The notes: generated by a model from the sequence alone, not told the origin. Numbered from the stretch's first letter, positions 34,270 through 46,148 are shown. The stretch: 64,000 nt of DNA from Anniella stebbinsi (GCA_029215795.1 JARDYH010000002.1:47538001-47602000), one strand, 5' to 3'. Numbers and translations are program-made.

Positions 34270-36156
34270 AATTTTGTTCTTCTTAGTACAAGACTGTACC
34301 TTTGAGGACAGTACTGGAAATAATACAGTACTGGAAATATACAAAATACATCCCTCGATCCAAAACTTCCTGACAAGAATCATGGAGACATTGAGAATGA
34401 CAACACACCTAACAACAGACAAGGACCATATACGGACAGAAAAACTAAATATCAAATGTGGCATATTCCAAGGTGATGCATTCAGCGCCCTATGGTTTTG
34501 CCTGTGTCTGAATCCACTATCCAACACCCTTAACAACACCACATACGGCATTGAAATAAAGCACCAATAACAAGCAAAGCACAGAATCAATCACCTCCTG
34601 TACATGGATGACATCAAAATCTAAGCTTCAATTTCAACACAGATAAAAGGCCTCCTGCGAATCACTGAGGAACTGACAACAGACATAAAAATGTAATTTG
34701 GGATAGGAAAATGCAAGATGCTACACGTAGAAAGAGGAAAATGGAAAAAAAGAAGCAACATCAGAAACACTAAATAACGAAATATTAGATAACATGGAAG
34801 AAAATGAAACATACAAATACCAAGGATTCCAACAAAACACAAAAATCAATCACTCCACAGTAAAAACTCAACTAAGGATGCAATATAAAACTCACCTATC
34901 ACAAATCTTAAAATCTAAACTCAACTCGGAAAACATTTTCAAAGCCATCAACACCTATGCAATACCCATCCTCACATACTCATTCGGAATCATACACTGG
35001 TCACACACTGAACTTGAAGAAATAAACAGACTCAATCGCACTGAACTCACAAAACATCGCATGCTCCATCCCAACTCATGCATTGAAAGAATAACAATCA
35101 GCAGGAAAGAAGGAGGAAGAGGTCTGCTGGACATTAATAGAATTCATGCTAAACAGATAAAATCACTCAGAGAATTCTTCCACACCAAAAACACCCCCCA
35201 TTCATAACGCCATAGTAAAAACAGATTAAAAACTACACCCCACTCAACCAAGCACTACAAAATGAAGATCAAACATGACCACTTACACTTGCAGAGAAAA
35301 AAGAAATATCGGCACAAAAAGCACTCCATGGGAAGCACTACAATATAATACAGAACCCACAAATAAACAAAGAACAATCGTACAAATGGCTCAGGAAGGG
35401 TGAGCTATTTCCAGAAACAGAAGGATTCCTAACAGCTATACAGCATCAGGTTATAGCAACCAAGAACTACAAAAATACATCATAAAACATAACAGTGTAA
35501 CAACAGACCTACGCAGGAAATGCCATCAATTCCAAGAAACAATAGACCATATAACAGGAGGATGTAAATTTCTGGCAGGAATGGACTATACGGACAGACA
35601 CAATACAGCTGCAAAAATAATTCACCAACAACTTTCCATCAAACTCAACCTTATCAAACAACCTCCACCATACTATACATATTCACCCGAAACAACCTTG
35701 GAAAATGCAAATCATAAAATATAGTGGGACAAAACAATTCATACGGACAAGACAATACCTTGCAACTGACCAGACGTAACGGTCATAGACAAAAAAAAAA
35801 AACATGCCTCATCAATATAGCAATACCGAATGACAAAAATGTTGTTGAAAAAGAAGAAGAAAAGGGAGACAAATATACTCCACTGGCTATGGAAGTCAAA
35901 AAACCATGGCAACAGGAAAAGGTCACAATTATCCCATTAGTCACATCAGTCACAGGCCTCACATCAAAACAATATACAGAAAACCTCCAGAAACCGGGCC
36001 TACCAGAATACATCCACACCAACATCCAGAAAGCAGTCATAATTAAAACTTGCTCAATCGTCAGGAAATTCCTAAATCAATAAAAGATAGCATGATTTGG
36101 CAAAGCCCGTTATGTCCATCAAGAAAAAATGCCACGAGCAAGAAAGAGATCATAAT
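34270..36156 (+). mobile_element. R4/Dong-type LINE with restriction-like endonuclease remnants
   Basis: Broken frames run in order. 34274-34570 carries the reverse transcriptase motif GIFQGDAFS and 'LCLNPLSNTLNN'. At about 34597-34623 the catalytic motif reads YMDD, followed by an in-frame stop. 34794-35207 is a 137-codon thumb region ('NTYAIPILTYSFGIIHW'). About 35510-35700 holds a zinc finger of form C-x2-C ... H ... C near 'ETIDHITGGC' and 'DRHNTAAKIIHQ'. 35724-36083 has 'DVTVID'-type and 'VTIIPLVTSVTG' segments of the restriction-like endonuclease. Endonuclease-last order and YMDD fit the R2/R4/Dong group; I favour R4/Dong. Several frameshifts and stops make it inactive, and it is truncated at the 5' end. 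Confidence 0.82.
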
Positions 36157-36157
36157 G

Positions 36158-36830
36158 AGATATTTATTTATTTATTTATTACCCACCTCTCCCTCTGGAT
36201 CGAGGCGGGGAAGAATATTAAATGCAAAACAGCATAAAATACATAAAACTGATTAAAAACATATAAAACTAATGAGTTATTAAAACCTATAAAACTAATA
36301 CATTATTAAAATAATAATGAAACATCTTAAAATTCAACTGGGTAGGCCTGCCGGAAGAGATCAGTCTTTATAGCTTTCTTAAAGTCAGAAAGACTGTTAA
36401 GTTGACAAATCTCTCCCGGCAGGCCATTCCACAGTCTGGGAGCAGCAGAAGAGAAGGTCCTCTGGGTAGTGGTTGTCAGCCTAGTTTTTGCTGACTGAAG
36501 TAAATTCTGCCCAGAGGACCTGAGTCTGTGGGGCGGATTGTATAGGAGAAGGCGATACCGCAGGTAACCTGGACCCAAACCGTGTAGGGCTTTAAAGGTA
36601 ATAACCAACACTTTATACTTGGCCTGGAAACTAATTGGCAGCCAGTGAAGTGATTTTAAGATTGGTGTAATATGGTCACCTCTATTTGTAATGGTGACCA
36701 ACCTGGCTGCCATATTTTGAACTAATTGAAGTTGCCAGACGAGGCACAAAGGTAGCCCTATGTACAGCACATTGCAGAAGTTGAGCCTCGAAGTTACCAG
36801 CGTGTGCACTACTTGTTCAGCCCTTCCCCT
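36158..36830 (-). mobile_element. L2 LINE 3' part, antisense, with an intact 160-codon C-terminal frame
   Basis: Begins with a (TTTA)n tail and 'acccacctctccctctggat', followed by the 3' UTR. The minus-strand frame 36327-36809 encodes the reverse transcriptase C-terminus: 'TSRLNFCNVLYIGLPL', 'LQLVQNMAARLV', 'HITPILKSLHWLPI', 'FKALHGLGPGYL', and 'FSSAAPRLWNGLP' near the end. It is uninterrupted, unlike the other L2 copies here, so this is a comparatively young or well-preserved fragment. The catalytic YADD part is not included, so it cannot transpose. Confidence 0.88.
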
Positions 36831-36929
36831 TAACCCCCCAGCTGCCTTTATCTTTGCCAGTGTCCTAGACCTGTATTTACCTCATGAACTCAAATTGTTC
36901 AATGTGACTATATTATGCTAGTGCTCTGT
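36831..36929. other. Short junction between antisense and sense L2 pieces
   Basis: About 100 bp with no assigned identity. Confidence 0.4.
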
Positions 36930-38515
36930 GATTTGTACTGGCTTTCAATCCATTTCCAGATGCAATTCAAAGTGCTACTATTAATTTTTAAAGCCCTAAA
37001 TGGTGTAGGCTAGATTATTTGAAGGATAATCTCTTCCCATATATTCTTGCCCAGACACTAGGAATATCTTCTGAGGCCTTCCTCCAGGTGCCCCCACCAA
37101 ATGAGGTGAGGTGAATTGGGTGGCTACTAATGAGAGGACCTTTTCAGTGGTGGCTTCGGTTGCCCTCCCCAGAGAGGTTTATCTGACAACTACATTATAT
37201 TATTTTTGGCACCAGGTGAAGTTTATTTTCCCAGGTTTCTCTAGGTTTTGTTTTTAAATGTGTTGCTGTGTTTTTAGATCTTTACTAGGGGTGTGCAGCG
37301 GATCGGGTCTGATCCACGATCCGGACCCAATCTGGGCGAAATTGGATACAATTATCCGATTCCGATCCTAGCATCTGGATCGTCCGATCTAATCCAATCT
37401 GATCTAAAAGGACCCGTTCCGGATCGGAAAAGATTGGAGGATCGGACCTTGGACCTCCTCCCCTCTCCCCCCACTCACGCTCTTAACCTGCTGCCTCCTC
37501 GCTGATGTCCACTGCCGCCCGCTGCTTCTGTACTACTGAGAAACAGGCTTTGCGACCTGTTCCACAATAGAGCGACGGCGCACCGGGTGACGTCATCACT
37601 CAGTAGTTTCTCAATAGTACTGTTTCTCAGTAGTACTGAAGCTGCGGGCTGCAGTGGACGGCAGCGAGGAGGCAGCAGGTAAGGAACGTGAGGGGGGAAG
37701 GGGGAGGGAGGGGGAGGGAGGGGGAGGTTCCCCGTTACCTGCCGGCATCCCACGCTGCCGTCCGCTGCTTCCGTACTACTGATAAACAGGCCGCAAGGCC
37801 TGTTTATCAGTAGTACAGAAGCAGCAGACGGCAGCGCAGGACGCTGGCAGATAAGGAACATGAAGAGGGGGAGGGGGAGGGAGGTCCCCACTTATCTGTC
37901 AGGGCTGTCCGCTGCCATCTGCTTGGCCCTTCTACTGAGAAACAGGTTTCGCGACCTAGTTCTCAGTAGAGAGCCAGGTGATATCACCCGGCACTCCAGT
38001 GAGAACTAGGCCGCGAAGCCTGTTTCTCAGTAGATTGGAACAGCGGATGGAAGCAGGCACCCCGGCATGTAAGGAGCATGAGTGGGGGGGAGGGACAGGG
38101 AGGGAGGGAGGGGGAGTTAGGTCCCCACTCACCCGCCCCCATGTTTTCACCATAGGCTTGCATTGGGTAAAGCTTTCTTTCCCCCAATGTAAGCCTATGG
38201 CAAAAACACCTAAAATGGCGTCCAATCCGAAAATTGGACATCCGGTTTTCAGATCGGAATCAGCTCCGAACCGAACGAGGATGCCTCCGATCCGATCTGA
38301 GACATCGGTTCCAGTTCCGATCTGATTTTTTGGGTCCATGCACACCCCTACTCTTTACTCTGCTTCTGGTTTTTACTCTGGTTTTATTATCTTTTAAGAG
38401 TTTTAAGGTTTTATATTTTTTTAATCGCATTACATATTAGTGTTTGAATTTTTTTTAACTGCCCAGAGAGTTTTGATTATTGGGTAGTATAGAAATCTAA
38501 TAAATAATAAGCAAA
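36930..38515 (+). mobile_element. Sense L2 LINE 3' end split by a hAT-like element
   Basis: 36930-37285 matches L2 C-terminal coding sequence with stops ('LYWLS ... FKVLLLIFKALNG'). The 3' UTR resumes after the insertion at 38351 and ends with 'aactgcccagagagttttga', 'ttattgggtagtatagaaat' and an ATAAATAA tail. The two parts join as one element once 37286-38350 is ignored. Confidence 0.8.
37286..38350. mobile_element. 1065-bp hAT-like element, ends TAGGGGTGTGCA
   Basis: The left end 'taggggtgtgcagcgg' mirrors the right end 'ccatgcacacccctA'. Flanking octamers atctttac (37278-37285) and ctctttac (38351-38358) agree at 7 of 8, supporting an 8-bp hAT target duplication. Near both ends 'gatccgatc' words are dense. 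The middle holds several inverted blocks built from 'tactgagaaacagg' and 'cctgtttctcagta', plus G-rich runs. No transposase is present. Confidence 0.8.
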
Positions 38516-38635
38516 CAAACAAATACATACACCTGGAATCCAGAAATGGTGGTGATGATGATGATGATGATGATGATGATGTCGGAGGAAGATTGCTTCC
38601 TCCTGTCCCTTCTGTGATGCAAGGCCCCTCTGTAC
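38516..38635 (+). repeat. (GAT)n microsatellite and flanks
   Basis: About nine GAT units at 38554-38581. Nothing else recognised. Confidence 0.85.
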
Positions 38636-40025
38636 ATGAACATAAAAAGAGTAATGCTGGATCAGACCAGGGATCCATCTAGTCCAGCACTCTCTTCACA
38701 CAGTAGTCAGTCAAGTTTATTGCTTTTGTCCAATGGCCTTCGCATAAAACAAACAATAACAGTACAACCACCAAATATTATTATTATTATTATTATTAAT
38801 AATAATAATAATAATAATAATAACACAAAGGTTATTCATAACATATATAGACACAATGCATTTAGTACATAATATACAAAATTAAAAAAATTAGACTGGT
38901 ATGTCATAGGTGATCTGTCAGTGATGTAATATAAATCGGACATGGTCAAACGCAATCATCTCCTTTACAATTAGTGGCTATCCCTGTTATGTATTTCTTT
39001 CTAATCTTTTTGGTAAAAGATCACTACCAATCTTTTTTGGTAAAAAATCAGTACCAGTGGGCTTTGGCAAAAGTAGTTTCCAATTAAGGATGCCACAAAT
39101 TGTGCCCTTGGGTCATTGTATAGGGGACAATAAAGAATATAATGGATAAGATCCTCTGGCTCAGGGCAACCACAAATACAAGTACAGTTGTTTATTGGGA
39201 TGCCCCTGAGCCTCCCATCCCTATAAGCAGTGTCCATCATATTTAGCCTTAACTCTGTGAAAGCTTTCCAGAGTTGTACAAATGTCAAGCTGTTAAAGTA
39301 ATCTGTACAATCACAAGCCTCTTTGAGTTTAAAATGTAATGGTGCACATCAGGATATATAAACAGAGTTTAGATTCTTTTTGATAGCAACCTCCCTTATA
39401 GTTCTTTTGGTAATGTTTTTCTGTATATCTAATGGGAAGCCTTTCAGCTCAGTCAGTGAAAAACCATATTTGATTGTAAGTTGGGCCGCATGATGTACCA
39501 AGTTTTTAATTGGTAATCCATTAGAGAGCTCTATAAAGCATTTTTGGGTAGACTAGTATTATCCATCTATTGTACCTGAAACCAACAGTAGCCAATCAGC
39601 TGCCGACCAGGATCCCATAAGCAGGACAGAGGTGTAACAGCATCCTCTTGCCCATGTTCCCTAGCAACTGGTGTATATAGGCTTACTGCATCTGATAGTG
39701 AAGGTAGCATATAGCCATCAGAACTAGTAGCCATTGATAGCCTTCTCTCCGAGGAATTTATACACACACCCTTTTAAAGCTATCCAAATTGGTGACCATC
39801 ACTACATCTTGTGGTAGGGAATTCCATAGTTTAACTATGCACTTCCTTTTATTTGTCCTGAATGTCCCACCAATCAGCTTCATGGGATGACCCCAGGTTC
39901 TAGTAATATGAGAGGAGAAAAATGTCTCCCTATCCACTTTCTCCATGCCATGCATAATATTGTATACCTCTATCATGTCTCCCCTTACCTTTTCTCCAAG
40001 CTAAACAATCTCAGCTACAGGGTAC
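38636..40025 (-). mobile_element. CR1-type LINE, antisense, split by another LINE
   Basis: The 3' end (38640-38702: 'gtaatgctggatcagacc', 'atctagtccagcactct') is separated from the rest (39583-40025) by an 880-bp insertion. The second part contains the 3' UTR ('gcaactggtgtatatagg') and C-terminal coding sequence. The minus-strand frame 39758-39976 reads 'MIEVYNIMHGMEKVDRE', 'RTWGHPMKLIGG' and 'VKLWNSLPQDVV', the conserved CR1 C-terminus. Further upstream coding sequence is missing (5' truncated near 40025). Confidence 0.88.
38703..39582 (-). mobile_element. Non-LTR retrotransposon 3' portion inserted in CR1, antisense
   Basis: Both junctions carry the 7-mer ACAGTAG (38696-38702 and about 39581-39587), the likely target duplication. 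The element's own 3' end reads 'caataaacttgactga'. The minus frame 39001-39288 shows a C-terminal zinc-knuckle-like segment 'CTCICGCPEPEDLIHY' then 'ILYCPLYNDPRAQF', typical of LINE C-termini. I cannot assign the clade with confidence. An (ATT)n(AAT)n run lies inside at 38775-38823. Confidence 0.72.
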
Positions 40026-41944
40026 CCTACAGTTTCCCTCACACCATTTCTGACCTAAATCTCTCACTTGCACAGGTAGAATCAGACAGGCTGCAAAAAG
40101 GGAAAACACACACACATACCTTCCATCCAGTGCCCTCTCTTCTCCTTTTCTCTTGTGTTTGCCTGCAAGCTCCACCCTTCCTCATTAAAACATTTGAACT
40201 TTCTTCTGCAGATGGAACTTTTTCAAAGGCCACAGGGAAGGAAGATGTAGGACTCCAATGATATCAAATGTGAATGTAATTTTTTTAAGGGGAGCATTGA
40301 TTTATAAAGCCAACTCCCAGAGGTTCAGAAAGGTTTATCATACTGCTATAAATGTCTGAATGCATAATGGAATGCAAGATCTAATTTCTGTAATGTGTTT
40401 GGATGATGCATTGCTCATCAAGAACCACAGATGAAGCCAAAGAGGAAAGCTCAAGCACATTCTTCTCAAACTATGGTCATCTAATGCATTATTAAGGATT
40501 CTAGATAAAAAGAAGAAAATGCCACACAACCTAGCTCAATAGGAAAAGAGTTCATGCATTAGCATTTGACTGCAATTTAATCTATATGAATGATTCCTTG
40601 GCTTCTAAGCATTTGCAAATGCACTTGAAACACAGAGCTATGATAGCTTAGATTGGAATCAGCCTTTCCTGAGAAATAAGAATAATTTATGATTACGGTG
40701 TGTTACAACTTTCTAAGCATGCACATAACCCATATTGCAGTCTTTATCAGAGTCATTGTATCTTATTAACAGACTATGCAGTCTGAAAGCCCCAGAGTAA
40801 TACATTGTGCAATTGCATCTTGATTATTATCACATTTACAGCCAACCAGTAAAATTCTGTTAGATTGTTGACTTTATTTTTATACTTAGTTGAGTCGATC
40901 GGGAAGACTACTTTTAGTTTAAGTGAAGACATGATAAGATGAAAAATGTGCACTTGTAAAAGTGTAGGAAAGAGTGGGGGTGGGGATATTTCACTGTCCA
41001 AGTGGCAAGCAAAATATTTAGCTTGTATTTTGTGATAGTAAAGTTTTGGTACTGAGAGTGAATATCAGAAGATGACATGCTCCAAACTGCTGTACAATCT
41101 TATGAGGTTTTTAGATGTGGTACTCTCAATCCTGCCTGTGAGAATCTCATACTGGCTTGTTCTTTGAAACTAGATCTAGTGTTTTCCTGGATTTCTATAG
41201 CCACAAGCCTAAATTTATCTTAAAGACTGGGTATCAGAGGATGAAATACTCTGATCTCATGAATCCTCTAGCTGTAACTACTGACATATCTATAAGGGCC
41301 CCTCTTCACATTTAAAATTAAGCAAACTAAGAGATAATGTTCAGTAGGTGTTATATTAGGAGGCCACTGTATATACTCCTTCAGGGCATCTTGTCCCTGT
41401 AATATAAATGTGTCACAATCCATCATAACAAACTCCTGCACAAGCTCTATTGAGATGCCTAGAAGAACTCATTCCCATTGGTGTGTGGGCACTCACCTCC
41501 TACTACGCTGCACAGCTAGGGTGGGGAGTGATGTGAGCTCAAGGTCTATAGAGCTGGGCCTGGGTATCCCAGGGCCAAATAGCATCACAGGTCCCAAGTT
41601 CATAGTTCTGTGCTATAACACCAAACCAAGAAGGCAGCAAGACAATAACTTGACTGGCATGGGGGCATCCATGCAGGGCAGGTGAAACCAAGCTGGCTGA
41701 GGCACCAGGTAGATCAAATGAAGCAGTTTACTTTCAGAAACCTGCACGCAACAAGTTTGGCTCTCCTGCTGAAGCACCATATGGATGATCCCCCAAGTGC
41801 TTCAATCAGCTCAGCTTCACCAGCCCCATATCCTTCACAACGGGAGAAGGTGCAAGGCCCTGGCCAATGTACCTGGGGGATAAGGGGGGAAGTAGGGTTC
41901 CAGGCTGAAATGTTGGGTGTAGGATCCATCTGGGGCATTGCCAA

Positions 41945-42022
41945 GGACCAAATGACATCAGGGCATGTGACTACACCCACTGATATGAGGGAGCATGGCC
42001 ACATGCCCTGATGTCCTTTGGC
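41945..42022. repeat. Inverted repeat with ~25-bp arms
   Basis: 'accaaatgacatcagggcat' at the left pairs with 'atgccctgatgtcctttgg' at the right, about 30 bp apart. Could be a MITE remnant. Confidence 0.6.
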
Positions 42023-42393
42023 CCATGGAGGGCTGGGTGGGGGGGTAAGATGCTTCTACACCACCCCTTGCCTATGGGGTACCACAAGTTTCTATTTGGT
42101 CCCCTGTGTTTTTTTAACATGTAGATAAAGCTGCTGGGGAAGCCGTCCAGAAATTTGGGTTAAAGGGTCATCAGCATGCTGATGACAAACATTTCCACCT
42201 AAAGATTTCAGAGCGATTGTGGAACTTCTCCTCCACCCAGGATAGACAGTTGGCCCCTTGCTGGCAATGGGGTTGCCTTTGACTAAGGAAGTTTATTGGT
42301 CTTTTATGGTGAATATTTACCTTTCCATCGTGTATATGGCTGGCTTGAATGTGCATTTGAATGTGTTGATGGTTATTTTTATTGCTGAATTTT

Positions 42394-42396
<3 letters not shown>

Positions 42397-42424
<28 letters not shown>
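42397..42424 (+). repeat. (AT)n microsatellite
   Basis: About 14 AT units. Confidence 0.95.
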
Positions 42425-42428
<4 letters not shown>

Positions 42429-43325
42429 TAATTTTTTGCTGTGTTGTAAGTCATTTTGGATTTTTTTTTAAATGGCCTAGAAGTATGTGCAGAACATAAA
42501 AACAATAAAGAAAAAAGGACATTCCTAGCACAGCAATTGATTCTTTCAAAGAGCTTCAGTTCCCTATTGCTCACAGTATTTGTTTCCATCATCACCCCTG
42601 ACAGTCTTGTAAGTATGGCTGGCAGCTCAACTGACAATGCTAGTTAATGCAATTGAGATCTCATGACCATTGGTTCACAATACGGATGTGTATCGTATCG
42701 TTAAAATGTACGCTAACGATACAATATGCTCTTTATCGTGCATGTGTTTAACGATAACAATACGATAGGAAAGCCTACGATAATTATTGGAGACGATAAA
42801 AAAAATCCTACGATAATTATCGTATGTTATCATTTTATCAGAAGGCTCTTTCTCTTTTGCTGCCAGATGGACGGAGATAGAAGGTGGGGTGTGCTTGCTG
42901 AGACAGTGACCAATCGTGCAGCAAGGATTCCAGCAGGCTCCAATCACAATGTTGGAGGAGGGCTAAGGATATCTCCGCATACAACCCCCACACTTGGTGT
43001 TCCAGCTCTGTTGGGAGTTAGGCGTTGAGGGGAGAAGGGTGGATTTTGTTGGAGCTCTGTCCTGGCTCCTGGGTCTTATAGATACTTGGTGGCAAATTGT
43101 TGGAGATTCATTGTAGTCTTGCATCTTTGTGTCTCAGGTTCATTTGGCTATTCGTCGCTTGTGTTTTAGAGTTATGGTTTTTATACGTTTTCTGGTTGGT
43201 TTGATTGAAGGGTTAGGTTAGCATGAGTGGGGGTACTGTGACTGAGTGAGTATGTTTTGTCCTATTTCCTGTTTAACTTTCTTTAAAAAAAACAAAAAAA
43301 ATTAAATATATATATATTTCTCTCC

Positions 43326-43328
<3 letters not shown>

Positions 43329-43360
<32 letters not shown>
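43329..43360 (+). repeat. (TG)n microsatellite
   Basis: About 16 TG units inside copy 2. Confidence 0.95.
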
Positions 43361-43364
<4 letters not shown>

Positions 43365-44185
43365 TTTGATTGACTGTGAGTGTGCTGGTGTGTCCTGTAG
43401 CCTGCTACACAGGAGAACACTACACAATCTGTAGTCAAAGCAGCACACAAATTGTTTGCAAAGGATTGTTATTAATATAAATAATAATTTCATTTTCAAT
43501 CACTTTGTAACAGTATGAAACGAGGCTCTAAGGCGCGCCTTGGGTGAGGTGGCTCTGGGTCTAGGAGAGATGCTGTTGCTGCTGGGGGCAGTTCTGGGGT
43601 GGCTGTCTCTCCCTCTCACACATTTATTTCTTTTTTAAAGACACTGCTCCATCCAATGTTTCCAGTCTGGAGGGACTGCATCAGTGAGCCTTGAGAGATT
43701 CCTGTATTAGTATTTTTCGTCACTACATCTCTGGGTCTGCTCCTCGTGGAATCCGTTAGTGAGGGACTGCAGAAGTATCCCCCTCATGCATTTTTTTTGA
43801 GACTCTGGTCCAGGCAATGTGCCTACCTCTACCCTGCATGTGACTTTTTATTTGGCAATCATTGAAACAAGGCAGCAGCAGTTCTGCTAATGTGGTGGAA
43901 TGCGTCCACTCACTGTGCCACACATAGGCGCTAGTGGGATCCTCCAGGTTTCCACGCTTCTGGGGTATTTCCTGGCTCAATGAGGCCCTGCCTGCTAAGG
44001 CTGGCTCTAAAATAAATGTAACACCCGTGCTATTCCCCTACCCCCCAATCCTTTTAATTTGTAGACATGTGTGGCCTAATCAATGAGACAAGGCAGCAGC
44101 AGTTCTCCATCTTCTGATTAACACATTTTACTTTTATGACTGCATATGGAGGGCTTCAAATCCACAGGTTTTGAAAGTTCATTGT

Positions 44186-44186
44186 A

Positions 44187-44219
<33 letters not shown>

Positions 44220-44323
44220 TACCTGCCTCTCCGTTTGGATCAAGGCGGGGAACAACAATATGATAAAATACATAAAACTGATTAAAACATGGCACACATT
44301 ATTAAAACTGCATTAAAACATCC
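44186..44323 (-). mobile_element. L2 3' tail inserted in hAT-like copy 2
   Basis: An (ATT)n run followed by 'acctgcctctccgtttggat' and 'aaaatacataaaactgat', the same 3' end as 36158-36260. Copy 1 is continuous at the equivalent place (28890-28915), so this L2 arrived after the hAT-like element. Confidence 0.8.
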
Positions 44324-44846
44324 TAAAAATATACCTATAAGTCTCAGCAGCAGCAGCATGGAGTGGATTACTGGAAACAGTGCATGTTGTTGAGAGCTTC
44401 CTTCCAAGTAACGCCTGCAGCTGTGCATCTGAAATTGGGCACAGATGAGTCCCCTCAAGGCCATCTGTGAAATGCCCATGAGTACTGGACGATGATGTCT
44501 CTTGAAAAAGGATCACATTTCAGCCACCTGAAACAGTGTATTTGAAAGCTTACTTCTGAGTAACGCTTGCACCGATTGTTCTAAAATTTGGCACACAAGA
44601 CTAGCAACACTCAGTCTGCACTGTGACCAAGTTTCAAACCTGTAACTTGGAAAATTAAGAAGTTTTAGGCCTTTCTGACTCAAAAATCAACTCTAGAGTC
44701 TCTAGGGCAAAATGGAGAAATGATATATTATCGGAAATACGATACAATATGATACGGTTCACCTACGATATAATCAGAGACGATAATTTTTTTGGTCCAA
44801 AATTCCGATAACGATAATATGACATTTTTGGGCGTGCACATCCCTA

Positions 44847-46148
44847 GTGTGCATATTACCAAAATGCATAGACTTATGGCTGGTTCACACAAAACATTTT
44901 GCTCTGCAGGCAGTTCTTATTTTCTGCAGGGACATGCTTCCATAGATAGACAAAATGTGTGAACTTGGTGAACACAATTATAGATGGCAGCACTTTTTTG
45001 TGCTTATGGCATCTCTTTTCACAGTTGCCAGAATATAGCAATAGCAATAGCAATATAGCTTCTGGCTGCGTCTGTGATTGCCCAGTTCATACATTATACT
45101 TTTTCCACATGAATGCTTACCTTGCGATGGCCAGGACTATGTGTGTGCAGATGAAAATATTTGTGTAAGCAAAACGTTAGTACACTGCTTATACAGTGTG
45201 TACACAGATTACAATGTCTGTCCAAAAGCGTTAGGATCCTATTCTCAGATACGTTTTAAGCTGCATGTTCTCAGTTCTGAAATAGTAAGCATATGTCGAT
45301 TGGGTGAGGAGGAGGAGGAGGAGGAGGAGGAGAACCATATGAGTCTGCTTGCCTGAAATGCTCAAGCCTCAATATTTAGTGGGTTATGACAGATCTGCTG
45401 GCAAGATTCCTGAAGCTGTAGCATCTTTTCAAAGGCATGTTTGCATTCTGCTCTCATGTTCAGCTCCTGTTGACAACAGCGTGGATTGCATGTGTGCATC
45501 CAAGGGTTGCTGGTGTCCACAGTCAAGCCACAGCTGAAACAGTACCATTCCACATTTCTTCTCATATGTACATACAAATCAAGAAGCAAGGACATCAAGG
45601 TACAGGACATGAATATAAAATGTAGAAGGGATGTATTGATGTACTATATTGTGGAGCAAGAATGACAGAAGAAAGATGGAAAGTGACATTTTAGAAAAGC
45701 AAGCATCTGTTTCAAATGGACCAGTGAGGGGTGGGTAAAAGGGAATAATAAATTAGCTATTCTGTTCAGCAGTATCATGGTTTAAAAGTCTTCTAAAACA
45801 AGTATGAAAATGAAATAGAGAAGAAAAAACTGAAAACATAGGTGCATATTGAAGCACTGAAGTTACATTGCATGGAGTATATATGAAGAACAAGGTGTTC
45901 TGACTGAAACCCGCAGTGGATTCACTTCCCCACTGACATCAGAGCCACCAGCCTACACTGTTACTTCCACTATTAAAACTCAGTAATATTCATTTAGCAC
46001 CAGAATGCTGTTCAAAGGTGACATGATCTCTGCCAAGTGAGTTTTAAATGTGTGATTTCACCGAGTGGTGCCATATGGGCAGGATATGTGAGCTGGGGGT
46101 AGATGTCCAAGGCTGCACTCCACAGAATGAGCAGGAGGCCCCCTAAAT
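44847..46148. other. No gene; includes (GGA)n and a MITE remnant
   Basis: Unassigned. A (GGA)n run is at 45305-45333. 45914-45960 ('cccactgacatcagagccac', 'cagcctacactg') is a partial copy of the CAGTGG-ended MITE seen at 47157 and 49480. A Cys-rich 82-codon minus frame (45362-45610) has no recognised domain. Confidence 0.45.

Larger units (their letters stand above)
40026..42680. other. No gene or recognised repeat; one inverted repeat
   Basis: Long unassigned stretch. An inverted repeat lies at 41945-42022 and an (AT)n run at 42397-42424. Frames of 91-124 codons (39887-40261, 41410-41685, 41682-42011) have no recognised domain. Confidence 0.45.
42681..44846 (-). mobile_element. 2.2-kb hAT-like non-autonomous element (copy 2, inverted relative of 28373-31265)
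   Basis: Ends are 'tacggatgtgtatcg' and 'gtgcacatcccta'. In reverse complement it follows copy 1 block by block, including the 42840-43060 block, the 43510-43600 GC-rich block and the 44330-44500 block. It has one copy of the 223-bp unit and about one minisatellite monomer. An L2 tail is inserted at 44186-44323. The flanking octamers do not match well, so its insertion is probably old or the flanks have changed. Confidence 0.75.

Noticed and set aside
36831..36929. Hairpin formed by adjacent antisense and sense L2 pieces
   Set aside because: The two L2 pieces belong to different parts or subfamilies and do not form a matching inverted repeat at the junction.
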